Source: Neobacillus cucumis
Lineage (GTDB): Bacteria; Bacillota; Bacilli; Bacillales_B; DSM-18226
NCBI RefSeq assembly: GCF_016107705.1
Contig: NZ_JAEHGC010000013.1
Coordinates: forward strand, 1-64,000
Length of the DNA: 64,000 nt
Direction: 5' to 3'
Shown: positions 25,771-34,770 of the stretch, piece after piece
Layout of the letters: each line of letters opens with the position of its first letter
Numbering within the stretch: position 1 is the first letter of the stretch
Notes under the pieces: model-generated
Database searches by the model: none
What the model was told of the DNA's origin: nothing
Seen by the model: the letters and a program-made list of their open reading frames with translations, nothing else
Position numbers and translations under genes: made by a program

Positions 25771-26880
25771 TTGGCTGAGTTAAAATTAGACCATATTTAT
25801 AAAATTTATGATAATAAGGTTACTGCAGTTGAAGACTTTAACCTTCATATTGATGATAAAGAGTTTATCGTTTTCGTAGGTCCGTCCGGCTGTGGGAAAT
25901 CAACAACGCTTCGTATGATTGCCGGTTTAGAAGAAATTTCAAAGGGAGATTTTTTCATTGATGGCAAGCGAGTGAATGATGTTGCTCCTAAAGATCGTGA
26001 TATTGCCATGGTATTCCAAAACTATGCATTATATCCACATATGACCGTTTATGATAATATGGCGTTTGGCTTGAAACTTCGTAAGTTTCCAAAGGATGAA
26101 ATTGATCGCCGTGTAAAAGAAGCAGCCAAAATCCTTGGTCTAGAGCCTTATTTAACTCGTAAACCAAAAGCGCTCTCCGGTGGTCAGCGTCAACGTGTTG
26201 CACTAGGTCGTGCAATTGTTCGTGATGCAAAGGTATTCTTAATGGACGAGCCATTATCAAACCTTGATGCTAAGCTTCGTGTTCAAATGCGTGCAGAGAT
26301 TGCAAAGCTTCACCGTCGACTTAACACGACAACGATTTACGTAACCCATGACCAAACCGAGGCAATGACAATGGCGACTCGCCTTGTCGTCATGAAAGAC
26401 GGTATTATCCAACAAGTTGGTTCACCAAAGGAAGTTTACGAGAAACCGGAAAATGTTTTTGTTGGCGGTTTTATCGGTTCACCAGCCATGAACTTCTTAA
26501 GCGGGAAGCTTGAAGATGGAAAATTTGTCATTGGCAAAAACTCCATCGCTGTTCCAGAGGGTAAAATGAAATACCTTCGCGAGCAAGGCTATGTCGGAAA
26601 ATCCATCATTCTAGGGGTACGTCCGGAAGATATTCATGATGAGCCAGTATTTATTGAAGCTTCTACCGGTACAAAAATTTCTGCAAAAGTGGATGTGGCT
26701 GAATTAACAGGTGCGGAATTAATGGTTTATTCTACAATCGGCGAACAGGATTTCGTTGCCAGACTTGATTCACGCGCTGATGTTAAACCAGGAGATACCA
26801 TTGAACTTGCATTTGATTTAAATAAAGCACATTTCTTTGATGTCGACAACGAATTCCGTATTCGTCCAAATAATGATTAA
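25771..26880 (+). CDS. msmX: multi-sugar ABC importer ATPase MsmX/UgpC type
   Basis: Shared ATPase energising several carbohydrate ABC importers. Walker [10 protein letters not shown] (residues 38-46), Q-loop [12 protein letters not shown], signature [14 protein letters not shown] (about 134-147), Walker [15 protein letters not shown]-loop VTHDQTEA, and a C-terminal MOP/TOBE domain from about 240 (ILGVRPEDI). 369 residues, family norm 365-370. TTG start with AGGGGAGG upstream. Encoded alone, without permeases, as expected for the multitasking MsmX. Confidence 0.92.
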   Translation: MAELKLDHIYKIYDNKVTAVEDFNLHIDDKEFIVFVGPSGCGKSTTLRMIAGLEEISKGDFFIDGKRVNDVAPKDRDIAMVFQNYALYPHMTVYDNMAFGLKLRKFPKDEIDRRVKEAAKILGLEPYLTRKPKALSGGQRQRVALGRAIVRDAKVFLMDEPLSNLDAKLRVQMRAEIAKLHRRLNTTTIYVTHDQTEAMTMATRLVVMKDGIIQQVGSPKEVYEKPENVFVGGFIGSPAMNFLSGKLEDGKFVIGKNSIAVPEGKMKYLREQGYVGKSIILGVRPEDIHDEPVFIEASTGTKISAKVDVAELTGAELMVYSTIGEQDFVARLDSRADVKPGDTIELAFDLNKAHFFDVDNEFRIRPNND

Positions 26881-26916
26881 TAAATCTTCTTGCGAATAAG
26901 CCCGTTTTTTACGGGC

Positions 26917-27159
26917 TTATTCTTTTATAAATACTACCGTATCGGCTAAACAGGATGGACATCGATAAAGATGAGGACATTTATTCCCTGAATTAGTATC
27001 CGGATATCCATCTTCCATTTTCATTAGATCAATCTCCATATATGGACTATAATCATCATAAAAATCCATTAGTCTTCCACTTTCCAACATAGAATCTCCA
27101 CAATTCGTGCATAGTAAGTATACTTCCCGTAATCCATTACATACCGGGCACACTGACAT
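26917..27159 (-). CDS. small zinc-ribbon protein, unknown
   Basis: 80-residue protein with three Cys-x2-Cys pairs: CPVC near the N-terminus, CTNC near 17 and CPSC near 67, plus an isolated CPH. The central segment is rich in acidic and Tyr residues (MDFYDDYSPYMEIDLMKMEDGYPD). This pattern suggests a zinc ribbon. The ATG at 27159 has AAAGG 9 bases upstream; the GTG three codons earlier overlaps it. No named function that I know. Confidence 0.7.
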   Translation of the reverse strand: MSVCPVCNGLREVYLLCTNCGDSMLESGRLMDFYDDYSPYMEIDLMKMEDGYPDTNSGNKCPHLYRCPSCLADTVVFIKE

Positions 27160-27168
27160 AGCTCTCAC

Positions 27169-27412
27169 CCTTTAAGTTATAAGATGAAATTAGTTTGCTC
27201 CTTTTGGAATACAAAAATAGTGGAATAAATTACCAATCAATCATTCGCATAAGCTTCTCATTTTTAAACATAATAGAGAATACAAAGCAACACAGAAACA
27301 CAAACACACGCAAAACTTTCAACGATGGGTTAGGCCAAGGAGGCAATGGTTCAACCATTATGGTTCAATTCCATACTGACCCCAAATTTATTAAGAGGAG
27401 TGTTATTCAACT
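27169..27412. other. SASP upstream region
   Basis: No gene. The 9-base direct repeat ATGGTTCAA occurs at about 27346 and 27360. CATACTG (27372-27378) resembles a forespore sigma-G -10 box (CATnnTA), without a clear -35. RNA start would be about 30 bases before the SASP ATG. Confidence 0.35.
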
Positions 27413-27622
27413 ATGGCAAGTAACAACAACTCTAATCAACTTTTAGTACCAGGCGTTCAACAGGCACTTGATCAAATGAAGTATGAAATTGCATCAGAGT
27501 TTGGCGTAAATCTTGGAGCAGATACTACTTCTCGTGCAAATGGATCTGTTGGAGGAGAAATCACAAAGCGTCTTGTTGCAATGGCTGAATCCCAACTTGG
27601 CGGCGGCGCATTCAACCGTTAA
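27413..27622 (+). CDS. alpha/beta-type small acid-soluble spore protein
   Basis: DNA-binding SASP that saturates spore DNA and protects it from UV and heat. 69 residues, with both family signatures: the germination protease (GPR) cleavage region [15 protein letters not shown] at about 23-38 and the C-terminal [16 protein letters not shown] at about 46-61. ATG at 27413, 10 bases after AGAGGAG. Transcription by sigma-G in the forespore is expected from the family. Followed by a strong terminator shared with fumarase. Confidence 0.95.
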   Translation: MASNNNSNQLLVPGVQQALDQMKYEIASEFGVNLGADTTSRANGSVGGEITKRLVAMAESQLGGGAFNR

Positions 27623-27665
27623 TCAAAAGGTAAATTGGTAAATAAAAAAAATAAATAATATGGCT

Positions 27666-27694
27666 AAGCCCCCTCTTTCGAAGAGGGGGCTTTC
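27666..27694. terminator. bidirectional terminator between SASP gene and fumarase
   Basis: AGCCCCCTCTT/AAGAGGGGGCT perfect 11-bp stem with TCG loop. Confidence 0.9.
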
Positions 27695-27697
27695 ATT

Positions 27698-29077
27698 TTA
27701 GACCATTTTTTCCGGTCTAATCCATTCATCAAATTGTTCTGGTGAAACATAACCTGTTTTTTCGGCAGCTTCTTTGAGCGTGGTGTTTTCTTTAAATGCT
27801 AGTTTGGCTATTTCTGCAGCTTTTTCATAACCGATATGCGGATTTAATGCTGTGACCAGCATTAACGAATTTTCTACGTGCTGCCTGATTATCTCTACAT
27901 TTGCCTCTAATCCTTTTGCACAGTTTTCGTTAAAGGAGCGCATTCCGTCAGAAAGTAATGTAATCGACTGAATTAAATCAAAGATAATCATTGGTTTGAA
28001 CACATTTAATTCAAAGTTCCCCTGACTTGCAGCAAAGCCGATAGCAGCATCATTACCAAAAATCTGGCAGGCAAGCATTGTTAAGGCTTCACTTTGAGTA
28101 GGATTTACCTTCCCTGGCATAATCGAACTTCCCGGCTCATTAGCAGGAATACTGATTTCACCGATACCGCTTCTTGGACCGCTGGCAAGCCATCTTACAT
28201 CATTGGCTATTTTCATTAAATCGGCTGCAAGTGCTTTTAAAGAGCCGTGAACAAAAACAATTTCATCATGACTGGTTAAAGCCTGAAATTTATTTTGTGA
28301 GGAGCGAAAGGGATGCCCCGTCAGCTCTGAAAGTTTTTCAGCCATTTTGGCTCCAAACTCGGGATGTGCGTTGATACCGGTTCCTACTGCTGTACCACCA
28401 ATCGCTAGGTCAAGTAAATAATGGCAGGCATCCGTGATCATTTTTTCATTTTTTTCAAGCATCGCTCTCCAGCCGCTTATTTCCTGGCCTAATGTTAGTG
28501 GAGTTGCATCCTGAAGATGAGTTCTCCCAATTTTAACTAATCCCTTAAAGGCATTCTCTTTTTCCTCTAGTGTGTTTTTTAGTTCTTGAAGCGAAGGGAT
28601 TAAATGCTCAATTACTTTCTTATAAGCGGCAATATGCATGGCGGTTGGGAAAGTATCATTCGAACTTTGTGACATATTTACATCATCATTAGGATGTATT
28701 TTCTCAGCTTTCCCCTCCCCTTTGAGCCCTTCATTTGCACGATTCGCAATCACTTCATTTACATTCATATTCGTTTGAGTCCCGCTTCCTGTCTGCCAGA
28801 CTGCCAGAGGAAAATGCTCATCGTACTTCCCGTTAAGGATGTCATCACATACACTCTTGATAGCCTCCATTTTTGTTTCATTCAACTTACCAAGTTGCCC
28901 ATTTACTATTGATGCTGCTTTTTTTATGTAGGTTAAAGCATAAACCATTTCTAATGGAATTTTTTCTTTTCCAATTTTAAAATTTTCCTTACTGCGTTGT
29001 GTTTGTGCCCCCCAGAACTTATCCGCAGGCACATGAACCTCTCCTAGTGTATCCTTTTCAATTCTGAAATTCTCCAA
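27698..29077 (-). CDS. citG: class II fumarate hydratase
   Basis: Fumarase of the TCA cycle: fumarate plus water to L-malate, cytosolic homotetramer. Motifs: [11 protein letters not shown] at about 25-35, [14 protein letters not shown] at about 97-110, [18 protein letters not shown] and the superfamily signature [11 protein letters not shown] near 318. I place the start at the TTG at 29077 ([14 protein letters not shown]), which lies 6 bases after GAGGTG and gives 459 residues, the normal size; the frame extends 18 codons further without a signal. Confidence 0.95.
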   Translation of the reverse strand: MENFRIEKDTLGEVHVPADKFWGAQTQRSKENFKIGKEKIPLEMVYALTYIKKAASIVNGQLGKLNETKMEAIKSVCDDILNGKYDEHFPLAVWQTGSGTQTNMNVNEVIANRANEGLKGEGKAEKIHPNDDVNMSQSSNDTFPTAMHIAAYKKVIEHLIPSLQELKNTLEEKENAFKGLVKIGRTHLQDATPLTLGQEISGWRAMLEKNEKMITDACHYLLDLAIGGTAVGTGINAHPEFGAKMAEKLSELTGHPFRSSQNKFQALTSHDEIVFVHGSLKALAADLMKIANDVRWLASGPRSGIGEISIPANEPGSSIMPGKVNPTQSEALTMLACQIFGNDAAIGFAASQGNFELNVFKPMIIFDLIQSITLLSDGMRSFNENCAKGLEANVEIIRQHVENSLMLVTALNPHIGYEKAAEIAKLAFKENTTLKEAAEKTGYVSPEQFDEWIRPEKMV

Positions 29078-29168
29078 AAAACCCACCTCACTTATTTTTT
29101 CCTCTACATATATATTCCCATTCTTATCCATTTTATTTATAAAAGTGTTGGAGGGGGCTAGTGTTAAA

Positions 29169-29197
29169 TTAAAAAACTGCAGACATTTTGTCTGCAG
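29169..29197 (-). terminator. terminator of the 27-residue gene
   Basis: CTGCAGACA/TGTCTGCAG with a 3-base loop and six Ts on the minus strand, immediately after the small gene. Confidence 0.8.
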
Positions 29198-29199
29198 CC

Positions 29200-29283
29200 T
29201 TATGCTTTCACGATGGTATATATAATATAATAGGATAGGATTAAAAAACTTCCGATTGTCAGCACTACAGAATACTCAGACAT
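29200..29283 (-). CDS. 27-residue single-pass membrane peptide
   Basis: ATG at 29283 with GGAGG 8 bases upstream (an ATG at 29289 is closer to it). The product, [27 protein letters not shown], read in two parts, is one membrane helix with a short polar N-terminus and a Lys-Ala end. It has its own terminator, which argues for a real gene. Family unknown; the size is typical of sporulation-stage or toxin-like membrane peptides. Confidence 0.6.
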   Translation of the reverse strand: MSEYSVVLTIGSFLILSYYIIYTIVKA

Positions 29284-29392
29284 ACACATGTCCCTCCTTA
29301 TAAATATACTTAAACAATTTTAAGTTATCATAGGAAACAGCGTAATCCTGTGATAAATATCAACAACTTTTAGGTTAGGAAGTGAACTTTTC

Positions 29393-30016
29393 GTGAACAT
29401 TTGCCTTTTTGGAGCAACAGGGAGAGTGGGTTCGATTATTTTAGCTAACGCCCTTTCCGACCAACATGATGTACAAGCACTTGTAAGAAATCCAGATAAA
29501 CTATCCTTAAAGGAGGATTCCCGGCTTTCGATGATCGAGGGGAATGCATTAGACGAGATCAAAATCGCTCAGGTCATGAAAGGTGCGGATGTAGTGATTA
29601 GTGCCTTGAATACAGATGATACAACTACGCTATCTGATTCCATGCCGGTGATAATTAAACATATGAAAACTAAAGGGATTACACGTATCGTAACGATTGG
29701 TACTGCCGGAATTCTCCAAGCTCGTTCTGCACCGCATCTTTATCGTTTTCAATCAAAGGAATCAAAACGAAAAACAACACGGGATGCAGAGGAGCATTTA
29801 CGTGCCTATCTTATTTTGAAAGAATCCGGGCTTGATTGGACGGTTGTCTGCCCGACCTATTTACCGCTTGGAGAAAGAATCGGGCAATACCGCTATGAAA
29901 AAGATGTTCTTCCGGAAAATCCTTCTTCTATTTCTGTTTTTGATACGGGCGATTTTGCATATCAGCAATTGTTTCGTGAGGAATTTGTTGGTTTTCGGGT
30001 GGGGTTGACTTATTAG
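29393..30016 (+). CDS. NAD(P)-binding oxidoreductase-like protein
   Basis: Atypical SDR / NmrA-like protein with a Rossmann N-terminus NICLFGATGRVGSIILANAL (glycine motif GATGRVG at residues 6-12), then VRNPDKL and VISAL. 207 residues. No Tyr-x3-Lys pair is evident in the usual place, consistent with the atypical SDR-a5/a7 groups such as NAD(P)H-binding biliverdin-reductase-like proteins. Could act on a flavin or quinone, or be a redox sensor. GTG start with AGGAAG upstream. Alone on its strand. Confidence 0.75.
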   Translation: MNICLFGATGRVGSIILANALSDQHDVQALVRNPDKLSLKEDSRLSMIEGNALDEIKIAQVMKGADVVISALNTDDTTTLSDSMPVIIKHMKTKGITRIVTIGTAGILQARSAPHLYRFQSKESKRKTTRDAEEHLRAYLILKESGLDWTVVCPTYLPLGERIGQYRYEKDVLPENPSSISVFDTGDFAYQQLFREEFVGFRVGLTY

Positions 30017-30033
30017 TTTTTATAAAAAACCTC

Positions 30034-30118
30034 TGTTAAACTTAGTTGTTGATTTCCGTTCCAGGATGCTCGCTCCTATCAACGTTTTTAAAAATCAACA
30101 GTATCCTTTTACACAGCC
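30034..30118. repeat. palindromic intergenic repeat, internally deleted copy
   Basis: 85-bp version of the element at 18310-18488: same left end (TGTTAAACTTAGTTGTTGATT), CCAGGATGCTCGCT and right end (ATCAACGTTTTT...ACACAGCC), with about 94 bases of the centre missing. Same orientation as the long copy. Confidence 0.8.
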
Positions 30119-30121
30119 TAT

Positions 30122-30160
30122 AAAAAAGAGGACTTAATCAAAACGATTATAGTCCCCTTT
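30122..30160 (-). terminator. bmrCD operon terminator
   Basis: GGGGACT.TAATC pairs with GATTA.GTCC with a 5-base loop, followed by CTTTTTT on the minus strand. Confidence 0.75.
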
Positions 30161-30165
30161 AAATC

Positions 30166-32181
30166 CTATCCAGCAAGCTCTTCTCTACCCTGCTGGAGCT
30201 GGTACATTTGGTAGTATTTTCCTTTTAAAGCCATTAAATCATCATGAGAACCCTGCTCGACAATCTCTCCCCGATCTAAAACAAGAATTTGATCCGCATT
30301 TCGAATCGTTGAGAGTCGGTGGGCAATGATAAAAGTGGTTCTTCCCTTTTTCAGAACGTCCATCGCTTCTTGAATTAATGCTTCCGTCTCCGTGTCAATA
30401 CTGGATGTCGCCTCATCTAAAATCAAAATAGCAGGATTAAAGACAAGTGCCCGGGCAAAGGAAATTAACTGACGCTGGCCACTTGATAACGTACTGCCCT
30501 TTTCAATGACAGGTTCATCATAGCCCTTATCTAGATTCTTAAACACCATTTCAGCGCCTACATCCTTTAAAGCTTTCTCCACTTTTTCCCGAGAAATCCC
30601 CGGGTCATCCAGACTTACATTTGAGGCAATCGTTCCCGTAAATAAATACGGATCCTGCAGAACAATCCCCATATGATTGCGAATCGTTTGCCGCGGAATA
30701 CTTTCAATATCCTTTCCATCTATAGTAATTTTCCCCTTTTGGCAATCGTAAAATCGAAATAGCAAATTCATAATCGAACTCTTTCCTGACCCCGTATGGC
30801 CAACGAGCGCTACCGTTTCTCCGTGATTCGCTTCAAAAGTAATATTCTTAAGGACGTATTCCCCTTCTTTATAACCGAAGGAAATGTGATCAAACTTAAC
30901 GTTTCCTTTGAACCTTGGGATTCGTTCTGCGCTGACATTTTCCCCCGGCTCATCCATAAGCTTGAATACGCGTTCACCTGCAACCAATGCTTGCTCTAAA
31001 TTCGCCAATTGGTTCACGATCCCTTGGACAGGCTGGAACAGCCGATTCACATAGTCAACAAACGCATACAGCATACCAAGGGAGATGACGGCAGAAGGTG
31101 TCAGTGACTGGCCGCCAAAGTACCAAATAAAAGCGACAAACACAAGATTTCGTAAAATCCCCACAAGATTATGGGAAGTGAGTGAATTTAAACTTAACAA
31201 TTTGTTTTGAAATTTAAAATGCTCCTGATTTAATTTTTCAAAATCAGCTTGCGTATCGTTTTCCCGGTTAAACGCTTGAATAATATTCATTCCCTGAATC
31301 GATTCATTAACCATTGCATTAATATCACTATTTCTTGAGCGAATAACCCGATTATATTTCGAGGCATATTTCCGATACACCAACATCCAGGCATATAGAA
31401 TCGGTAATAATAACAGACAAATTGCAGCAAGCTTTACATTTAAAATAAACAGCGCAATATAGATGCCTGTAATATAAATAGCACTTGTAAAAAAGGTTGC
31501 CAATACCGTTACATATAGCTCGCGGATGGCTTCTGTATCATTGGTAATTCGGGCCACGACTTTTCCAGCTGGAAGGTTATCAAAATATTGAATGGGCAGC
31601 CGCTGAATATGTCCATACACATCCTCACGCATTTTTTGGATAATGCGGTTGGCTGATTTTTGCAGGAAAAATTTTTCACCATATTGGAACAGGGCCGATA
31701 CCACTAATAATCCGAAATAAATAAGAATTAATTGAAAAATCCCCGGAATTTCGGGCTGATAAAAGGCAAGTAATTCACGGCCTTTAATAGTTTCTGCCTT
31801 GTAATCTGCCTTTTCATTCCCTTTTTTAATGGTTAGGAGTCCATTCTTAAAACTTCTTTTTCCGTCGAAATCAATCTTTTGTTCGGTAAATACAAATTTT
31901 GAACCGATCTGAAGAATACGGACTTGTTTCCCTTTTTCTTCACCTGCCGAAAAATACTTTTCCCGTTTATAATATTTTTCGTGATATTTTACCGCCATTT
32001 TTCCTTTAGTTGTTTCATACCAATTTGATTCGATTCCCAATATATGCTGATCAATAATATTCTTTGCAATGAAAGGACCTGCTAAATCTGCCGCGACAGA
32101 AATCGTCAGCATCAACAAGGCAGCAATAATGATTTTTTTATACGAAAGCGCATATTGGATTAATCTTCTACCTGTAGTCAT
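30166..32181 (-). CDS. bmrD: ABC multidrug exporter subunit BmrD (YheH)
   Basis: Full-size half-transporter, six membrane segments plus ATPase, 671 residues. An insertion of about 90 residues between TM1 and TM2 (about 45-140, rich in Lys/Glu) is characteristic of YheH and forms an extracytoplasmic domain. Walker A GHTGSGKSS near 467, signature TLSSGQRQL near 565 (SSG instead of SGG) and Walker B ILILDEATSSID with the catalytic Glu intact. Forms a heterodimer with BmrC, whose gene overlaps it by ATGA. The pair exports drugs in B. subtilis and is induced by translation-inhibiting antibiotics. Confidence 0.93.
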   Translation of the reverse strand: MTTGRRLIQYALSYKKIIIAALLMLTISVAADLAGPFIAKNIIDQHILGIESNWYETTKGKMAVKYHEKYYKREKYFSAGEEKGKQVRILQIGSKFVFTEQKIDFDGKRSFKNGLLTIKKGNEKADYKAETIKGRELLAFYQPEIPGIFQLILIYFGLLVVSALFQYGEKFFLQKSANRIIQKMREDVYGHIQRLPIQYFDNLPAGKVVARITNDTEAIRELYVTVLATFFTSAIYITGIYIALFILNVKLAAICLLLLPILYAWMLVYRKYASKYNRVIRSRNSDINAMVNESIQGMNIIQAFNRENDTQADFEKLNQEHFKFQNKLLSLNSLTSHNLVGILRNLVFVAFIWYFGGQSLTPSAVISLGMLYAFVDYVNRLFQPVQGIVNQLANLEQALVAGERVFKLMDEPGENVSAERIPRFKGNVKFDHISFGYKEGEYVLKNITFEANHGETVALVGHTGSGKSSIMNLLFRFYDCQKGKITIDGKDIESIPRQTIRNHMGIVLQDPYLFTGTIASNVSLDDPGISREKVEKALKDVGAEMVFKNLDKGYDEPVIEKGSTLSSGQRQLISFARALVFNPAILILDEATSSIDTETEALIQEAMDVLKKGRTTFIIAHRLSTIRNADQILVLDRGEIVEQGSHDDLMALKGKYYQMYQLQQGREELAG

Positions 32182-33935
32182 GCTGACACCTCCTCTTCGG
32201 CTTTATTTTCAACTTGCTGGCGAATGAATTGTTCCTTATACCAGCCGTTTTGCTGCATGAGTTGTTCGTGTGTCCCTTCTTCTACGATGCTGCCTTCATC
32301 GAGGACAATGATATGATCTGCATGCTGGACAGCTGACATTCGGTGGGTTGTAATAATCGTGGTTTTATCCTGCCTAACATTACGGATATTCTCAATAATT
32401 CTTTTCTCCGTTTTGGCATCAACCGCTGATAAGGAATCGTCCAGAATAAGAATTTCCGGTTTTTTAATCAGTGCTCTGGCAATCGAAATTCTTTGCTTCT
32501 GCCCTCCTGAAAGAGCAACCCCTTTTTCGCCAACAAGTGTATTTAACCCATCCGGCAGCATTTGCAAATCCTTACGGAAAGCCGCCAGCTCAATCGCTTC
32601 CTCTAGATCCATTTCATTTGCCTCTTTATTTCCGAATAGAATATTCTCTTTTACACTTCTAGAAAATAGAACATGATCCTGTGGAACATACCCAATCCAA
32701 TTACGAACCTGAGCTAAGCTCAATTCTTCTATAGATGTCCCGGAAATGAATAAATCTCCTGTCCCGAGCGGGTATTGCCTTAATAGCTGTTTAATAAAGG
32801 TTGTTTTGCCACTGCCGGTCTTTCCGACAATTCCAAGGGTTTGACCCTGGAGCAATTGAAGATTGATATTTTGCAGGTTATTAAATTTCGAAGAAGGGTA
32901 ACGAAAGTTTACGTCCTTATAATGAAGTGAGTCTGCTGAAAGAATCTCCTTTGGCTGTAAAGGATTTCCTACCTCTTCACGATAAGAAAGTGTCTCATTT
33001 ACACGATCAAGTGAAGCATTTCCCCTTTGCATCACATTAATTAACTCACCAATTGCGAACATCGGCCAAATCAGCATTCCAAGATATACATTAAAGGATA
33101 CAAGGTCCCCCAATGTAATAGCCTGATGGAACACTAAATAGGTTCCATACCCAATCCCTATTAAATAACTGATCCCAACTAAAACCTTGATCGTTGGATC
33201 GAATAAGGAATCAATCTTTGCTACTTTAATATTTTTATAAAATACATCTTCGGTTAATTGATGGAACCTTGCAGCATCAGCTTTTTCCTGTACATAGGCA
33301 CGAATAACCCGGACTCCGGCAACAGATTCGAGGACGCGGTCGTTTAATTCTCCAAAGGCATCCTGAGCTTCCATAAAACGGGTGTGTATTCTTTTTCCAT
33401 AAATCTGCATCAGCACCGCCATTACTGGTAATGGAATAATTGCAGCCAAGGTTAATTTCCAGCTAATGAAAAAGCCCATCGTCAGTAGGAGGGTCAGCAT
33501 CCAGGCACTAGAATCCACCAAAGTAAGAATCCCGAAACCCGCTGTAATGGAAATGGCCTTTAGGTCATTCGTTGCCCGGGCCATCAGGTCTCCTGTGCGA
33601 TTTTTCTCATAAAATGCCGGAGTCATTTTTAAAAGATGCCTTATAAACTTGGACCGTAGTTTTCTTTCTACCAGGAAGGCACCGCCGAATAATTGATATT
33701 GCCAAACATAGGTAATTCCATAGGATGAAACCATAGTCACTAATAGAATTCCTACGTATTGTAAAATTTTATGTTTACTCATTTCGCCGAAATGAATATC
33801 ATCTATCGCCATTCCAATTAATTTGGGTGGGAGAACATCCAATATACCGACGAAAATTAATAGAAAGATTGCTATAGTGTACCTTTTCCTGTTTTCTTTA
33901 AAAAACCAACTTAATTTTTTTAACACCGAAAACAT
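32178..33935 (-). CDS. bmrC: ABC multidrug exporter subunit BmrC (YheI)
   Basis: Six-helix half-transporter with ATPase, 585 residues. Walker A GKTGSGKTT near 370, signature ALSGGQKQRIS near 470, and Walker B ILILDDSLSAVD, where Asp stands in place of the catalytic Glu. This is the degenerate site known for BmrC, so the complex has one consensus and one non-consensus nucleotide site. First structural gene after the attenuator leader; AGGAGG lies 9 bases before the ATG. Control is by leader translation rather than a repressor. Confidence 0.93.
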   Translation of the reverse strand: MFSVLKKLSWFFKENRKRYTIAIFLLIFVGILDVLPPKLIGMAIDDIHFGEMSKHKILQYVGILLVTMVSSYGITYVWQYQLFGGAFLVERKLRSKFIRHLLKMTPAFYEKNRTGDLMARATNDLKAISITAGFGILTLVDSSAWMLTLLLTMGFFISWKLTLAAIIPLPVMAVLMQIYGKRIHTRFMEAQDAFGELNDRVLESVAGVRVIRAYVQEKADAARFHQLTEDVFYKNIKVAKIDSLFDPTIKVLVGISYLIGIGYGTYLVFHQAITLGDLVSFNVYLGMLIWPMFAIGELINVMQRGNASLDRVNETLSYREEVGNPLQPKEILSADSLHYKDVNFRYPSSKFNNLQNINLQLLQGQTLGIVGKTGSGKTTFIKQLLRQYPLGTGDLFISGTSIEELSLAQVRNWIGYVPQDHVLFSRSVKENILFGNKEANEMDLEEAIELAAFRKDLQMLPDGLNTLVGEKGVALSGGQKQRISIARALIKKPEILILDDSLSAVDAKTEKRIIENIRNVRQDKTTIITTHRMSAVQHADHIIVLDEGSIVEEGTHEQLMQQNGWYKEQFIRQQVENKAEEEVSA

Positions 33936-33963
33936 CGCTGTATTCCTCCTTTTGATTGTTCAT

Positions 33964-34023
33964 CTATCCGCCATCTAGCTCACCTTTGTAATCTGCAAGT
34001 CTAACTCCTCCAAATTTAATCAT
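33964..34023 (-). CDS. possible 19-codon ORF between attenuator and bmrC
   Basis: ATG at 34023 with AGGAGG 9 bases upstream reads MIKFGGVRLADYKGELDGG and stops 28 bases before bmrC. It has one of the best ribosome binding sites in the region yet is too short for any domain. It could be a second leader peptide or a translational coupler. Not supported by comparison. Confidence 0.4.
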   Translation of the reverse strand: MIKFGGVRLADYKGELDGG

Positions 34024-34058
34024 TCCACTTTCCTCCTATCTTTTTAATAAAAATAAAA

Positions 34059-34090
34059 AGAGGCATACCGCTGTTGTGCAGTATGCCTCT
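34059..34090 (-). terminator. distal terminator of the bmrCD leader
   Basis: Perfect 10-bp stem AGAGGCATAC/GTATGCCTCT, 12-base loop, T-rich tail on the minus strand. It lies 36 bases before the 19-codon ORF and would block transcription into bmrC unless overridden. Confidence 0.85.
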
Positions 34091-34106
34091 GATTAAAAAA
34101 AGAGAC

Positions 34107-34150
34107 AAAAAAACACACATTACGATCAAAGAAGATACGTAACCTGTGTT
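34107..34150 (-). terminator. proximal attenuator terminator of bmrCD
   Basis: On the minus strand AACACA..TTACG pairs with CGTAA..TGTGTT (11 pairs around a 2x2 internal loop), followed by seven Ts. Its upstream arm (34139-34147) is also complementary over 9 bases to codons 18-20 of the leader peptide gene (34203-34211), forming the competing antiterminator. Confidence 0.75.
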
Positions 34151-34181
34151 GGTTTTATTAATACTTTACCAAAGGAAAGGA

Positions 34182-34262
34182 TTAAATAAAGAACCTTTTC
34201 GGACAGGTTACATTATGATATTCATTTTTTACTACCATTTGATTCGATCCATTCATGTTCAT
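34182..34262 (-). CDS. leader peptide of the bmrCD attenuator (BmrB analogue)
   Basis: 26-codon ORF with a strong AAGGAGG ribosome binding site 9 bases before the ATG at 34262. It ends ...EYHNVTCPKRFFI. Codons 18-20 (GTAACCTGT) form the 5' arm of an antiterminator with ACAGGTTAC at 34147-34139. A ribosome finishing the ORF masks that arm and favours the terminator; one stalled earlier frees it. This is the known arrangement of bmrB before bmrCD in B. subtilis; the peptide itself is shorter (26 versus about 54 codons) and not obviously related. Confidence 0.75.
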   Translation of the reverse strand: MNMNGSNQMVVKNEYHNVTCPKRFFI

Positions 34263-34339
34263 TTTGTAACCCTCCTTTTCCTTTTTTTTCTTCCTCTGTT
34301 AGATTATCACCAGTTTATTCCAAAGTCAATTCCCATTTT

Positions 34340-34660
34340 TCAGAATGTTTCAGCCCAGACAGCGGTCCCATAGGCAATTATTTCAGAGGCCCCCTGCATA
34401 ACAGAACAGGTTTCAAGTCTCATCGCAATGATGGCATTTGCACCCATTTCCTCGGCTTCAATAATCATTCTTTCAATCGCTTTTTGCCTCGCCTCATTTA
34501 ACATGTCTGTATACTCTTTGATTTCGCCGCCAACAATTGTTTTTAATCCTGCCATTAAATCCTTGCCAATATGCTTAGACTGCACGGTGCTTCCCTTTAC
34601 CAACCCCAATAATTCCTTTATTTCCCATCCAGGTAATGTATCCGTTGTTACAACCATCAT
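34340..34660 (-). CDS. YbjQ/UPF0145 family protein
   Basis: 106-residue protein of the YbjQ (putative heavy-metal-binding domain) family, which forms a pentameric beta-barrel-like assembly. Typical features: MVVTTDTLPGWEIKELLGLVKGSTVQSKHIGKDL at the N-terminus (read in parts) and ANAIIAMRLETCSVMQGASEIIAYGTAV at the C-terminus. The ATG at 34660 has GGGGTG 6 bases upstream; the extra 15 codons of the longer frame are not supported. Biochemical role unknown. It lies upstream of, and on the same strand as, the bmr leader. Confidence 0.85.
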   Translation of the reverse strand: MMVVTTDTLPGWEIKELLGLVKGSTVQSKHIGKDLMAGLKTIVGGEIKEYTDMLNEARQKAIERMIIEAEEMGANAIIAMRLETCSVMQGASEIIAYGTAVWAETF

Positions 34661-34742
34661 CCTGATCACCCCTATCATATTTATATTTTTATTCACCTTC
34701 GTCACTAGATATTTTCATCATACATCGAGAAAAATAAAAATA

Positions 34743-34768
34743 AAAGGTACGGATTGATCCGCACCTTT
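34743..34768 (-). terminator. PBP gene terminator
   Basis: AAAGGTGCGGAT/ATCCGTACCTTT with a 2-base loop and T-rich tail on the minus strand. Confidence 0.8.
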
Positions 34769-34770
34769 GT

